Of a stretch of DNA of 64,000 nt, positions 34,717-47,332 are shown piece by piece. Made by a program: the position numbers and the translations under genes. This DNA comes from Dillenia suffruticosa (Eukaryota > Streptophyta > Magnoliopsida > Dilleniales > Dilleniaceae): NCBI GenBank assembly GCA_033439265.1, contig JAVTVX010000012.1, forward strand, positions 8,731,001-8,795,000, given 5' to 3'. The notes beneath the pieces are model-generated. The model was given only the letters and a program-made list of their open reading frames with translations. It had not been told where the DNA came from and searched no databases. Position 1 is the first letter of the stretch. Every line of letters starts with the position of its first letter.

Positions 34717-37700
34717 GTGTACACGATGACTCAGGAGGACACGCAGGCATATCCTAATGTGGTTATTGGAGTTATGAAAATTTGGGGAGTTGAAGCTCGT
34801 GTTCTCATTGACACCGGGTCGAATTATTCATACGTGAGAACAACTTTTGCCCCCCAGTTGGGTAAGTCCTTGTCGCCACTTGATGAGGAGATATTGGTTA
34901 TCACTCCTTTCGGTGAGTAGCTACTTCGAGACTCAGTCTACAGAGGGACCAAGGTCATGATTGGAGACGCCGTACTTGAGGCAAACTTGATTCCCTTGGA
35001 TATGTCAGATTTCAATGCCATACTAGGGATGGACTGGTTGAGCACGCACCAAGCCGCCGTTGATTGCTTCACCAAGGAGGTAGTTTCGAAAATCAAAAAG
35101 ATCACCTTTGAAGTTTTCCGGCGAGAGGCGAGTGTTACCTCGCTATTTGATATCGGCGATGAAAGCCAGGAGACTGATACGTCAGGGCTACACGGCATAC
35201 CTGGCTCATATTATAGACACCACAGTGGAGGGGCCGAAGCTTGAGAATGTCCCAGTGGTGCAGGATTTTCCAGACGTATTCCCTAAAGAGCTACCTGGAC
35301 TACCACCAGTTCGGGAGTTTGATTTTGAGATCGATCTAGCTCCAGGGACAGCTTCTATATCTATTCCGCCATACAAAATGGCACCGGCAGAGCTTAGAGA
35401 GCTCAACAGCTACAGGAGTTGCTGGATAAGGGTTTTATCTGTCCGAGCACTTCGCCTTGGGGTGGCCTAGTGTTGTTTGTAAAGAAGAAAGATGAGACCC
35501 TACGGCTTTGTGTGAATTATCGGCAGCTGAACAAGGTCACTATCAAGAACCGATATCCACTGCTGTGGATTGATGACTTGTTTGATTAGCTTCAGGGTGC
35601 GAGGGCTTTCTCGAAGATCGATCTTCGATCTGGATATCATCAGTTGTGGATTAGGGTTGAGGATGTCCCCAAGACTGCATTCCATACCCGATATGGGTAC
35701 TATGAGTTCCTGGTCATGCCGTTTGGGCTGACCAATGTACCAGCGGCCTTTATGGATCTGATGAACTGGGTTTTTCATGACTACCTGGATCGATTCGTCA
35801 TCGTATTCATCGATGACATCCTGGTGTACTCACGGGGCGATGAGGAGCATACGCAGCACCTTAGGGTGGTTTTACAGATTCTCCGCGAGCGGCAGTTGTA
35901 TGCCAAGTTCACCAAGTGTGAATTTTGGTTGAGAAAAATCGGATTTCTTGGACATGTGGTCTTTGCGGAGGGTATTTACGTTGATCCGCAGAAGGTTGAG
36001 GCCATACTAAAATGGAAGCAGCCACAGATAGTGACCGAGATTCGGAGCTTTCTTGGTCTGGCTGGGTATTATCGGCGGTTCGTGGAGGGTTTTCACGGAT
36101 CACTGCTCTACTCTCGAGACTGACGCGGAAGGATATCAAGTTCGTTTGGGACAATCGCTGTGAGGCGAGCTTCCAGGAGCTCAAACAGCGACTGACGATG
36201 ACACCAATCTTAGCTCTCCCTACCAGTAGCAGAGAGTATGTGGTTTATAGTGATGCCAGCCGACAGGGGCTAGGCTGTGTATTGATGTAAGATGAACGGG
36301 TAATCGCTTATGCTTCGAGGCAGTTGAAGAAGCATGAGTTGAACTACCCGACTCATGATTTAGAGTTGATAGCCATAGTTTTTGCATTGAAGATATGACG
36401 GCATTATCTTTATGGAGTGACCTACAGAGTTTTCACGGACCACAAGAGCTTCAAGTACCTGTTTACTCAGAGAGAGTTGAACCTCAGACAGAGGTGATGG
36501 TTAGAACTGCTAAAAGACTATAATTTGATTATTGACTATCACCCGGGCAAGGCAAACGTTGTGGCAGACGCGTTGAGCCGGAAGTCATCCTCTTCCTCTG
36601 CATCACAGGCAGTAGTGAGAGCGTATGTCTCTTGTTTGGTGGGACTCCGTATTTTAGGAGTCAGTTTGGCTAGTGACAGTCAGGGTACACTGCTAGCCAG
36701 ATTTGAGGTGCGACCAACTCTATTCGACTGCATCAGGGAGCTTTAGGGTTCAGACAAGGAGATCCAGGGCATTCACGATAGGATCTGCCGAGGAGAGAGC
36801 GGAGATTTTCGAGTTTGTGATGATGGACTCGTGGTATTCAGAGTGCGGATTTGTATCCCAGCTGATGATGATCTTAAGCGTGCTATCCTCGAGGAGGCGC
36901 ATTCATCAGCGTATGCTATACATCCCGGAGGTACGAAGATGTACCAGACCATCAGAGATAGTTATTGGTGGTCGGGCATGAAGCGGAAGAGAGTTGAGTT
37001 TGTGGCGCGATGCTTGGTATGTCAGCAGGTGAAGGCCGAGCATCAGCGACCAGCTGGTACGTTGCAGTCTCTTCCCATTCCTGAGTGGAAATGAGAACAT
37101 ATTATTATGGATTTTGTGATAGGGTTGCCGAGGACCTCTGCACGGCATGATGCGATTTGGGTGATTGTCGATCGACTCACCAAATCTGTATATTTTACGT
37201 GACGATTATCCTCTGGAGGCATTGGCACGCCTCTATATTGATACCATAGTTAGGCTGCACGGGGTGCCTGTATCGATTGTTTCAGACAAGGACCCCAGAT
37301 TCACATCTAGGTTTTGACCCAGGTTGCAGGAGGCATTGGATACTAGACTGAATTTCAGTACGGCATATCATCCTCAGATGGACGGACAGTTAGAGAGGAC
37401 GATACAGACGTTAGAAGACATGCTTAGGGCATGCGTGATTGACTTTCATGGTAGCTAGGATCGGTACTTACCACTTGTGGAGTTTGCATACAATAACAGC
37501 TACCAGGTGAGTATCAGAATACCTCCATACGAGGCATTGTATGGGAGGTGATGCTGCACACCTTTGTGTTGGGATGAGGTTGGTGAGAGGTGCCTCAGCA
37601 ACATCGAACTTGTTGAAGAGACGAAGGAAAAGGTGAGGAGCATCCGTGAGAGGATAAAGGCTGCCCAGAATCGGCAGAAGATGTATGCAGACTGTAGAAG

Positions 37701-38142
37701 GAGACCACTGGAGTTTCAGATTGGAGACATGGTATTCTTGAGGATCTCACCCTCGAAAGGGGTGATTCGTTTCAGGCAACGGGGCAAGCTGAGCCCCAGG
37801 TATGTTGGGTTCTTCCGTATTCTTGAGAGGATCGGAAGTGTGACATATAGATTGGAGCTGCCAGAGGAGTAGTCGCGTATTCACAATGTATTCTATGTCT
37901 CTGTACTTAGGAAGTATATGTCGGATCCCTCACATGTATTGGAGCCTTCACCAGTTGAGCTACGGGAGGATTTGAGCTTACCTGTACAGCCCGTGGCCAT
38001 CCTTGACAGACAGATCAGGAGACTGTGGAGCAAGGAAGTCCCATTAGTTCGTATTTTGTGGCGTAGCGACCAAGTCGAGGAGGAGACTTGGGAGCTTGAG
38101 CAAACGATGAGGGGACAGTATCCCCATCTATTCACTGATTAG
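34717..38142 (+). pseudogene. gypsy pol polyprotein (PR-RT-RH-IN-chromodomain)
   Basis: Protease with LIDTGSNYS near 34806-34832. Reverse transcriptase from about 35260 (LPGLPPVREFDFEIDLAPGT), through [12 protein letters not shown], to the active-site FIDDILVYS near 35808. RNase H with YSDASRQGLGC (36247-36279). Integrase zinc region (HSSAYAIHPGG, then CLVCQQVKAEH), with DFVIGLPRT downstream. A chromodomain-like tail follows (VLRKYMSDPSHVLEPSPVE, then ILWRSDQVEEETWE). Premature stops occur at 34918, 35587, 36288, 36396, 36495, 36744, 37092, 37315, 37456, 37549 and 37870. Frameshifts lie near 35400 and 36100. The chromodomain and the order after integrase place it in the chromovirus group. Confidence 0.92.
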
Positions 38143-38189
38143 TTTCCATTCTCCTATATGGCTTTCTTTTAGTTTCGAGAATGAAACTT

Positions 38190-38207
38190 ATTTTAGGAGG
38201 TTAGAAA
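38190..38207 (+). other. Polypurine tract of the gypsy element
   Basis: The purine-rich phrase TTTTAGGAGGTTAGAAAA immediately precedes the 3' LTR, the expected place for plus-strand priming. Confidence 0.7.
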
Positions 38208-38208
38208 A

Positions 38209-41200
38209 TATAATACCGACCCTCGATGTATGCTAATGTATCCTATTTTTCCTTTATATATGATGATTTTCATAAATCCATTTATAAATTTCACTCATAA
38301 ATTTTTCCGATAAATTTTCGCAGAAAATTTTTGCTCCAAATTTTAGGCAAAAGTGAATAATTTCGAAATGAGCCACAAATGATTCTATGTTGATAAGATG
38401 TGATTTTGAGAGTGAGAAAATTTTTAAATTTGATAAATAATTGTCCGTAAACCCTAATTTGGACCGATTTTGACAAACAGCGTCGAAATGACCATATTAA
38501 ATTTTGAAATCGGTCTTATTGGGCATAATTTGTGATTTTGGGCATAGCGTGTAATTTTGAGAACTTTTAACGTCGTTTCTAAATTATCAAAACTTGGAGG
38601 GCATATAAGCAAATACCGAAACCTAAATTGTCTGAAATTAACTCGGACGACTCGAAACCATGAAATATCAATTCTAATGCTCACAAGCATCAAATATGGG
38701 CAGATACAAAAATCGATCGACGATTTTCGGAGAAATCACCAACAAACCCTAATTTGGGTCGAAAACCATTCGGAAAGACTAAATGACCACGTTTTAACAC
38801 GAGATGAATTAAATTATGTCCAACATGAGATTTTGCGTCCAATTAGAAATTATAAAAATTTTTGGGATCAATTTATAATTTTTATAAGTCAGTGGACCAA
38901 ATTGTAATTAATAAGAGACAAATTTGACAAGTAATTAATGCCAAAACATGGGAGGAAGGTTGTTGGACGTGGAGAGCATGTTGGGAAAGGCAATTCTTGA
39001 CTTTTGAGACCAACTAGCATGGGTGTGGTATGGGATGAAAAAGCAAACATTAAATGGAGGCATGTTGGTGATGTACCAACCATTGACTTTTGGGAATGAA
39101 GTGTGCTTGTAAAAGTAAAAAACAAAATTCAAACCCATTCATTTGTGAACCATGAAGAATACGTAAGTGAGAGGAATGAGAGGAAAATGTAGTGCATTCT
39201 TCATCTCTTCAAGAGTCAAGAATGAAAATGAGTGATTCTAATCTAGGAGGAAAGGATTTTGGTGGACAATGTCTTCAAATCTCTAGACGCATTTGAAAGG
39301 TAAGGCCTTCTTTTACATCTTAGAATACTATATTTTGTTTTGAACCCAAAGGGAGACTCTTAACTTGATGTACATAGGGTGACCAAATGTTGGGACTAAG
39401 TGGAAAGCTTGTTTAAGTTTTGGAAGGCAAAGAAATTGAGGTAAACAAATTTCTGTTCTGTCTTGCTTTAGACTTCATTTCTGTCTATGAATTCATGTTT
39501 GTTTTAAGATATCTTATAGTCAGAATTTGAAAATGCTCTAGTTAAGTAAATTGTAGATCCAAGTCTTATCTTTCCAACGAGATAAGAACCACCTTAATCA
39601 GATATTTGTACCAAAAGTTATGGCATTTTTCCTGAAGCCTGACAGAAAGTTGTTTTGTTTTGCACTATAACATCAGTGTGCATAAACGAACCATTTCTAG
39701 CTCTATTTTGGAGAAACTCAAAACATAAAAGTTGTAGCTATTGTTTTGTCCACCACATATAAAACTTTTAGCTAAAACGCACGAGAGAATCAAAAGTTAT
39801 GCTTTTTTTTTTCTAAAGATGTGTTTATAGAAAATTTTATTTCCAATAGAAAACTGTCTGTTCTGATCATGATTTATTTCAACCCCTTTATCGACATAAT
39901 TGAGTGAAACTCAAAACACAAAAATTGTACATCTATGTCTTGGGAATGATATGTTAAAATCTCATTAAATTTTGATAAGTAGAATAAAAGCTATAGTTTC
40001 TGCACAAAAATTGGACAGAAGCTGAAATTGGAATATGATTGAAACAAAGTGAGGATTTATGAGAATTCTGTGATGTGAATTTGAGAAAGTGTATAAAATG
40101 AAAGTTGTAGGTCATAAAGTTACCTACAACATGTCAACATTTCATGTAGAATGGAGTTTTGTGCGAAAAGTTATAGCTTATTTTCCATGACTGCACAGGT
40201 TTGAAAATCTACGGATTGATTTTTCAGCATAAGAGTTATTTGATTTGAGCGAGGAGAGCACCTGATTTACGCTTCATGGTAATATTAGGGAGTGCGTTAC
40301 CCTCTCCCAAACTGTGAGTGGGGCTTTGACGTCTACTATTGATTGGAAAATTCTGTTTTTAATGCTTTTCATAGCACGATTTCAACTGGGTGATAAACAG
40401 AGCTTTCGGATTTTCATATTTGCTTTACACATATTTTTGTGACCATTGGAGTGTTCTAATTACTTGACTTGTTTGATATGCATCCATACACTTTCACAAA
40501 TGATATTATGCCACTTTTTCATAACATATGGTATTTATATGATTTTCATATCTATTGGCACACAGTTTCATATAACCTGAATTTGAACATGTGATTTGGG
40601 TTGGATGCCCTGTGATGATTCCACGCTTTGGGCTTGGTGCCTCCCATTCCCCCGCTGTATAGCATTTACCACGATATGGGCTTGGTGCCCCCCATTTCCC
40701 TGCTGTTTAGCAATGTTCCGTAGCTACGAAAGACATTTGGCAGAGACACCCATTGTACTCGGATACGCTTTGGCCAGAGCTATCCCCCAAATATCGGATC
40801 TATGTTGATGATTGTACTTGTGATAATTATGGGCTTTTTGGATCAACCTGCGGCCAATATTGGGGTAGAGAGCTATTGTTTTATATACATGCATTGTGAA
40901 AACCTCCAATACGCCTGTCACTGGTCGAGGTTGACCCTTACCGGGAATATTTCATTGGCCGGCTCTTCATGACATTGATGTAAATATTGGATGCATATCT
41001 TGCTTTCTGATATGTGCGTATGATATATGGTTTTGAAATGACATGATCGGTTTGCACACTGTGGATATTTTTTTACCTTATGCTTTGACACTCCAAGTTT
41101 ACACCGATATTAATAGTACAATATCAATCCCCTCACTTGCTGAGTACCATCCCCCTTTAGGGACTCACCCCTCGCATTTCCATCTTACAGGTTTAGCCTT

Positions 41201-41579
41201 GGACTAAGGGCTAGTAGGTCTTTGATTTCGTTGGGCATTTTGGAGACACCGGACTTGGCTACGGTTACCCACTCTTCTGCGAAAATCATTTGAGGTTATT
41301 GTTATATTTGGAGCATTTAGTTGACCATTGTATTTATATACCTGGAATGACCGTATTATACTTATGTTGACTTGTAAAAATAATAACTCTCATTGATTTG
41401 ATATATTGATGCATTGAGGCACATTGTGATGACTTGGGAATTGAATTGGTATGTGATACATTCGATTGGATGTTGTTATTAGCCTTACGGTGTCTCTATA
41501 TGCGGGACATTGTGCTCGTGTATCGAGGTGCCGTGACGGTTGTCGCGTGCTCGGCCCGGGGGCAAGTTGGGGCGTGACA
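38209..41579 (+). repeat. 3' LTR (full length)
   Basis: 3371 bp. It starts TATAATACCGAC (the TG start has mutated to TA) and ends GGGCGTGACA. It retains the 1.7-kb segment 39472-41196 missing from the 5' LTR. Confidence 0.92.
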
Positions 41580-41584
41580 GCTTG

Positions 41585-41765
41585 TTGTAAAACATGTCAA
41601 AGTTCAAGATGAATTTGATATGGGTGATGAAGTGACAATTTATCATTTCAATTCAGAAACTAATCCCTCAACTAATCAGTGGATTTGAACTAATGTTGAT
41701 AAGGATGAAGGAAATATATTAATCGAGATAAATGATGATGATGATGTTGATAGAGTTGAATGAGA
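41585..41765 (+). pseudogene. CACTA transposase (TNP2-like), second half after the gypsy insertion
   Basis: Continues the coding sense broken at 31399: it encodes VVKHVQVQDEFDMGDEV and then an acidic EINDDDDVDRVE tail. Two stops interrupt it. Short acidic C-termini are usual after DUF4216 in these transposases. Confidence 0.65.
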
Positions 41766-42039
41766 TGCATATGTATAGGAAATGTAATTTTGTTTACATA
41801 TTATTTAATCATTCTCTATTTTTATATTTTTCCATTAATTTATTCGATTCGGTTTAATGCATAGTAAAAATTGGTGTAACAAATATGAAAACTATATTTA
41901 ATTCTTAATTAGTTTACTAAAACAAATACTCAAAGTTATAATAATATTTCTAAAAATTACGTTGCATATGATTATAATAATGAGCTCACTAAGAAAAAAA
42001 AAAGACAGGTCAAAAATTAGATAAATTGTTAGCATACAA

Positions 42040-43140
42040 AATTTACAAGTAGTAAGTAGAGTTTTTAAAAATTTACAATTAGTAGTAATAATATAGTAAT
42101 ATAGTAATAATATAGTAGAGTTTTTGAAAATTTATAAGTTACCTACGTAGGCACCTGTGCTGGCATGATCTAGCACCTGTGCTGGCATGATCTAGCACCC
42201 GTGTCGGCCTATACATGTCATGTCGATACTTTTTTTATTATATAAAAATTTTCACATATGGATCATATCAAAAATTTCAAATATGAATTATATAGAATAA
42301 TAATATAATTAATATTATTAATTTAAATAATATAATGATATAAATTTAGAGTCATTATTTATTGTAATATAATATTTATGGTAAAATTGTAGTAACATGT
42401 TTTAATGTTATATCAAAAACAAAAGTACAAATAAAAAAAATGAAATTGCTAATGATATAATAATAAAAAGATGAAATTAAACTTACAAAAAGCGGAAAAA
42501 AATGACGGGTTCTAAAAATTTATTTGAGCCTCTAAATCAAATATATAATAAGTCTTTCTCCACAAATCTTCTTTCCCTCCAAAATTTATAAGTTAGATAG
42601 TAAGCAAATAGTTAGTAGTTAGTAAGCAGGTGGTCAGTAGTAATAATGTCGCACGAGCTTGCATAGACGAGCATGCACCGGCGCTTGCACTGGCATTGTC
42701 GGGCACCCACGGGAGGTTGCATGCATGCGGTGGCATGCGTGGGCAGGCGCCTGTGCTGGCATGGCCGGGCGCTCTTGTCGGCCCACACATACCATGTCTT
42801 TGCTTTTTTTATTATATAAAAATTTTCACTTATGGACTATATCAAAAATTTTAAATAATGTAAAATAATGATATATTTAATATTATTAATTTAATATAAT
42901 GTAATGATATAAATTTAGGGTTATTGTTTATTGCAATGTAATATTTAGGGTAAGAATGTAGTAACAATGTTACAATTTTATAACAAAAACAAAAACAAAA
43001 TACAAAAAGTGAAATTTGAAATTGAACTTACAAAAAAGCGGGAAAAAATGACGGGTTCTAAAAATTTATTTAAGTACTTAAATCAAATATATAATAAATC
43101 ATTCTCGACAAACCCTCTTTCCCTTCAAAACCTTTCCTGA
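42040..43140. repeat. Tandem ~570-bp duplication with GC-rich cores
   Basis: Two diverged copies, about 42040-42600 and 42600-43140. Each has a GC-rich core, then TTATTATATAAAAATTTTCAC, then AATGACGGGTTCTAAAAATT, and ends in a pyrimidine-rich leader. The first core contains an exact 22-bp tandem repeat (42151-42172 and 42173-42194); the second (42645-42790) is a GGCATGCGTGGGCAGGCGCC-like minisatellite. The second copy leads straight into the TnpA-like gene at 43252, so the duplicated unit probably holds its promoter. Confidence 0.7.
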
Positions 43141-43251
43141 TAAGCTCTTCTCTCTCAAATCTCAAATCTTGTGACTTAACCATAATCTTTTTTCAAAATT
43201 TTAAATCTTACGACTTCACCAAAATTTTATTTCAAATTTTCCTAACTCAAT

Positions 43252-44157
43252 ATGGGAAAAACTAAACGAAACCATCTGAAGAACAACTTTACTATGAAGA
43301 AAAAGCCCAATCATCCTAATATGCTACCCATGTGTGATTTGGTTTTGGTTTAAAAACATATTATTGCTTAGAATCTAAATCATTTGTCAAACTCATTGAT
43401 GAGAAGATATAAACAATCTATATTTTATTTTACTTATAATTAATTTTACTGCATAATATTTTATAAATTTGGAATCACATTTTATTATTACAGACAATAC
43501 AATTTAGAACGAAACCTTGTAAAGCAGAACAAATAGAACCGGATTGGATAATAGTTTTATTTCTACAAAAGTATCAGAAGTTATGGTAGAGATGATTATT
43601 TTTATACAGTTCTTGATTTATCAACATTCACGTTTCATTTATTTACTTTATAGGAAATGATGAAGAGTCAAATGGAGTTTGTCGAGAGTGAAAAATACAA
43701 AGTAAAAAGTTCAAATTTATCTTGAAAAAGTGATATTATCTCTAAGGTTAAAGGTCCTGATTCACGGGGAAGAATCAAATGTGCTTCACAAAATATGCAT
43801 TCAACTAGAGTTGAGAAAGAAGATATAACTAATATGATGCAACGATTAATGGAACAAAATTATATTAAGTAATGTTCTTCTTCATATTGCTATGCATGTT
43901 AGAAGTGGACATAAAGATGAATTGATGAATATGATTAATGAAACAAGACTTATTGCTGGTGTTCATGTATGTTATTTCTCTATTTCTATTTCAGCATAAT
44001 CTTATTAATTTCACTCTTACTTTTAAAAAAATCCAAATTATTTGTATTTTAGGTTTCTTCAATACAAGATGTTGGGAGTGTACATAAAAACCAACAATCA
44101 TCACCATCGCCTGATTCCATCCCAAAAGATAATATTTTTATCTATAACTATTCTTAA
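43252..44157 (+). pseudogene. CACTA TnpA-like gene remnant (plant En/Spm second protein)
   Basis: A first-exon-like ATG at 43252 opens a basic peptide (MGKTKRNHLKNNFTMKKK). About 500 bp downstream, 43735-43872 encodes ISKVKGPDSRGRIKCASQNM followed by a polar helix. The phrase matches the VxGPxxxGRxR motif of plant Ptta/En/Spm proteins, the DNA-binding partner of TNP2. The order on the strand (TNP2-like, then TnpA-like) fits an autonomous CACTA element. Stops and missing parts show it is inactive. Confidence 0.6.
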
Positions 44158-45127
44158 TATGTACAATTCCATTGTACTCATGTCACTACTTCTTTTTATT
44201 TTATTTTTAACATAGTAATATTTTTATTTATAACCATTTTGTACTATTATATTATATTTCATCTTACTCTACTTTTTTTTATAAATTAATAGATTGAATA
44301 AAGATGGACCGAATGAAGATGGATTGTACCGATAATCTTTTTGATAATTGAAGTAAAGCATTTGTATAAACATCTCAGAAGAAGATATATGGATTGTGGG
44401 ATACACTGTGAGATATGTAATTTTTTTTATTTATCCTATTGTATCAATCATTCTCCAAGATTATAATATTTTACTATTTTATTTATTTTCAAGTTTTTAG
44501 TTATATTTCTTAATACTTGTACTAACTATCCAAAAATTTATAACATTTCCTCACATACGAAGATATGCGCAGTAACCGACTAATAACCGACTAGTAATTA
44601 ACTAGTAAGTGATGATAGTAGTAACCGAGAAGTAAGTAACTAGTAACTGATGATAGTAGTAACCGAGAAATAAGTAATTAGTAAGTGAGTAGTAAGTGAT
44701 GGTAATAGTAACAAACTATAGTGATGATAAAAATACTAACATTCTTAACGCTTCCTAACTGACCATAAATCACAATATTTCTTAACACTTGTACAACCGA
44801 AGATAAAAGTAATAACATTTCCAAACGGTTTTATATATGTCATAATATGACAGTAATATAACCGACATAGGTACTAATATGGCAACCGATAATAAAAGTA
44901 TTAAGTTTTCTCAACACTATTTTAAACCGATGATAAAGTGCTAAATTGTATCAATAGTTCTAACCGTCGCTATAAATATATGACATGCTCCAACGGTTAT
45001 AAAAAATGTCGGAATACACTTATCCCAACTGGTGTATTATCGATTAAAACCCTATCCGTTGGAAAAAATTTTGCCACCGGTTTTATCATATTTAGGAGAC
45101 GGTTTTAGTCCGTCAGAATAACTCACT
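44158..45127. repeat. Short repeats of the AGTAACCGA type in the CACTA interior
   Basis: After AT-rich DNA, about 44570-44720 repeats AGTAACCGAGAAGTAAGTAA-like units. It then passes into CCGATRATAAAAGTA-type phrases and an ATCCGTTGGAAAAAATTTTG region that resembles, inverted, the CACTA end at 28306. Confidence 0.55.
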
Positions 45128-45460
45128 TGTTTTATATTAATTGTCACTTACAGAATTATTGGATTAGTAAATATTATTATTTTTATTGTCGCTTATAGAT
45201 TTATTGGTTCGTAAATGTTACTACTTTTACTATCAGTTACAGAATTATTGGGTTAGTAAATATTACTATTTTATTATCACTTACAGATTTATTGATTAGT
45301 AAATGTTACTACCTTTATTGTCGTTTACAGAATTATTGGGTTAGTAAATGTTATTACCTTATTGTCGGTTACAGAATTATTAGATTAGTAAATGTTACTA
45401 TATTTATTATCAAAGAGATAGTAAATATTACTATTTTTAGTGTCGTTTTTATCGGTGAAT
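45128..45460. repeat. Tandem ~56-bp subterminal-type repeat
   Basis: Units reading TTACAGAATTATTGGGTTAG then TAAATRTTACTACTTTTATTGTC repeat about six times. The same unit occurs in direct orientation at about 28500-28665 just inside the CACTA end at 28306. Confidence 0.75.
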
Positions 45461-46927
45461 AAATTTACTACTTTTATTGTCGCTTAAGATATGTGGTTAA
45501 AGAGTTGTTACTTATTTGTTACTTATTATCAGTAACCAAATGTTTCTACTCTTTTGGGTCAGTTATCACAAGGTTAGTAAATGTTAGAATATGTTAATAC
45601 AGATATTACTACTCTATCGTTAAAATATTACGACTTTATGCTCAATAAAATGTTACAATTATGGGTTAGAAAAGAGTTAAGAAATATTATAAATACCGTA
45701 TCTTAGGAAATGAATTACCTTTTATAGTATGAAATATACATGATAATGTTACAGACACATTACAAGAAAAAGAAAAAGATTGTAACTTCCAGTCAGTACA
45801 TATTTTCGTATCTTTGTAAATGAAACGTGGATGGCAAAAATGTTGACATGGAGCACCCAAAAAATTCCAACATCCGTAGTATCTGGTTCCAGATCCACCA
45901 TGATGTGTGGTATCATTCTATAGTAATGAAATAAATATAATTATAAGATATATTATAAAAACTTATACATTTAAATATTACTTTTTGAGATGGACTCAGG
46001 AGGTGGTGACGATGATGATGATGGTTAGTTTCGATGTGCACTCCGAGCATCTTGTATTGGGGGAAACTAATAATATAAATACAAATAATGTGGATTATTG
46101 TTTAGAAGTAAAAATAAGATTATGGTAAAAAATAAAGAAATGATTCAAATCATATCTTTGATTCCTATTGGTTGATTCAAATCGTTCATTCAACCAACAT
46201 ACGTTTCTTTTTTTCTAAATTCCAAATATCTTGACAGCGGGTTGGATCTCTATATTTTTTTTGACAACCGGTGCAAATTAAAAATAAAAAATAGATAACA
46301 TAGTAATTACATAGAAATATATTATTAAAAAGAAATGATCTATTTTTAAATATAAATATAAATAAAATCAAATCTGGGATATCATTTTTGAATAATTAGG
46401 CTTCTTCAGAGTCAACTTGTTCGTCGAAAGGTTCTGGTTGTTTGTATTCAGATATAATGGTTATTTTTCGTTCACTTCGTCTCATATTTTTTGTTGAAAA
46501 TTTTTGGTTGAAAATATTTGAGAGTTGTGAAAGAGAAGACTCTTTTAAGAAAATGAGAAGTTTAGATATATGTGGAGAGAGGAAGAGTTTGTAGTATATA
46601 TATTTGGTTTAGTGCTAAATAAATTTTGGTTTGTAGTATATATAATTTGTTTAGCGCTAAATAAAATTTTCAAAATCCGTCATTTTACACTGTTTATCAA
46701 ATTTTAGTTTTTGAATTTTTTACTATTTACCTCTCTTTTTTTTAATTTGAGTAATTAACAGAAAGTTTTGAATTTGACGAATTACTATATAACTTTGTGA
46801 AATAATAGTAAATATTACTATCATGTTACTAGATCGAGCGTATGCCTGTATGGTATAATCATGATTACTATATAACTCCGTGAAATAGTAAGCATTACAA
46901 CCATGTTACTACATCGGGTGCATGCTT
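45461..46927. other. CACTA interior; possible minus-strand exon
   Basis: AT-rich DNA. On the minus strand, 46560-46700 resembles the leader upstream of the TnpA-like gene in inverted form. It is followed by a 29-codon open frame at 46485-46396 starting MRRSERKITIISEYKQ and ending in an acidic tail. Whether this is the first exon of a second element gene or chance is uncertain. Confidence 0.3.
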
Positions 46928-47332
46928 GCGCGGTACAACCGCCGACAGAGTCGCCCAGGCAAGCACGCCCGTAAATGCCTGCGCGCGGCACAACCTGCGG
47001 CTAAGCCGCCTAGGTAAGTGCATGCAAATGCCTGCGCCCGACACAACCGACGACTAAGCCGCCCAGGCAAGCGCACGCAAATGCCTGCGCGCGACACAAC
47101 TGGCGGTTGAGCCGCCCAGGTAAGTGCGTGCGCAAATGCCTGCGCTGCACAATCGACGGCTGAGCCGCCCAGGCAAGAGCGCGCACAAATGCCTGCGCCC
47201 GACACAACCGGCGACTGAGCTATGCAGGCAAGAGCATGCGCAAATACCTATGTGTGACACAACCGGTGGCTGAGCCGCCCAGGCAAGCGCCCGTAAATGC
47301 CCTCACGGCACAACCTGCGGCTCAACCGGTAT
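46928..47332. repeat. GC-rich 54-bp minisatellite
   Basis: Seven full units and a partial one, each 49-59 bp, containing GACACAACCGGCGGCTGAGC then CGCCCAGGCAAG and AAATGCCTGCGC. GC content is far above the surrounding AT-rich DNA, and CpG and CHG sites are dense. Most units are near a multiple of three, which explains long open frames on the minus strand; these are not genes. Confidence 0.9.

Larger units (their letters stand above)
31400..41579 (+). mobile_element. Ty3-gypsy LTR retrotransposon (chromovirus, Tekay/Del-like), decayed
   Basis: A 10.2-kb element flanked by the 5-bp duplication GCTTG (31395-31399 and 41580-41584). It starts TGTAACATCG and ends GGGCGTGACA. It has LTRs, a primer-binding site, gag, protease, reverse transcriptase, RNase H, integrase and a chromodomain-like tail in the gypsy order, then a purine-rich tract. 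Many stops and some frameshifts make it non-coding for its own movement. It has inserted into the TNP2-like gene of the large CACTA element, so it is younger than that element. Confidence 0.95.

Noticed and set aside
42593-42868. Open frames in the 42.7-kb GC island
   Set aside because: Same cause: minisatellite composition.
46909-47260. Overlapping Ala/Cys-rich open frames on the minus strand
   Set aside because: Produced by the 54-bp minisatellite, whose unit length is near a multiple of three.
46928-47332. CRISPR-like regular array
   Set aside because: Units are contiguous with no unique spacers and the DNA is plant nuclear.
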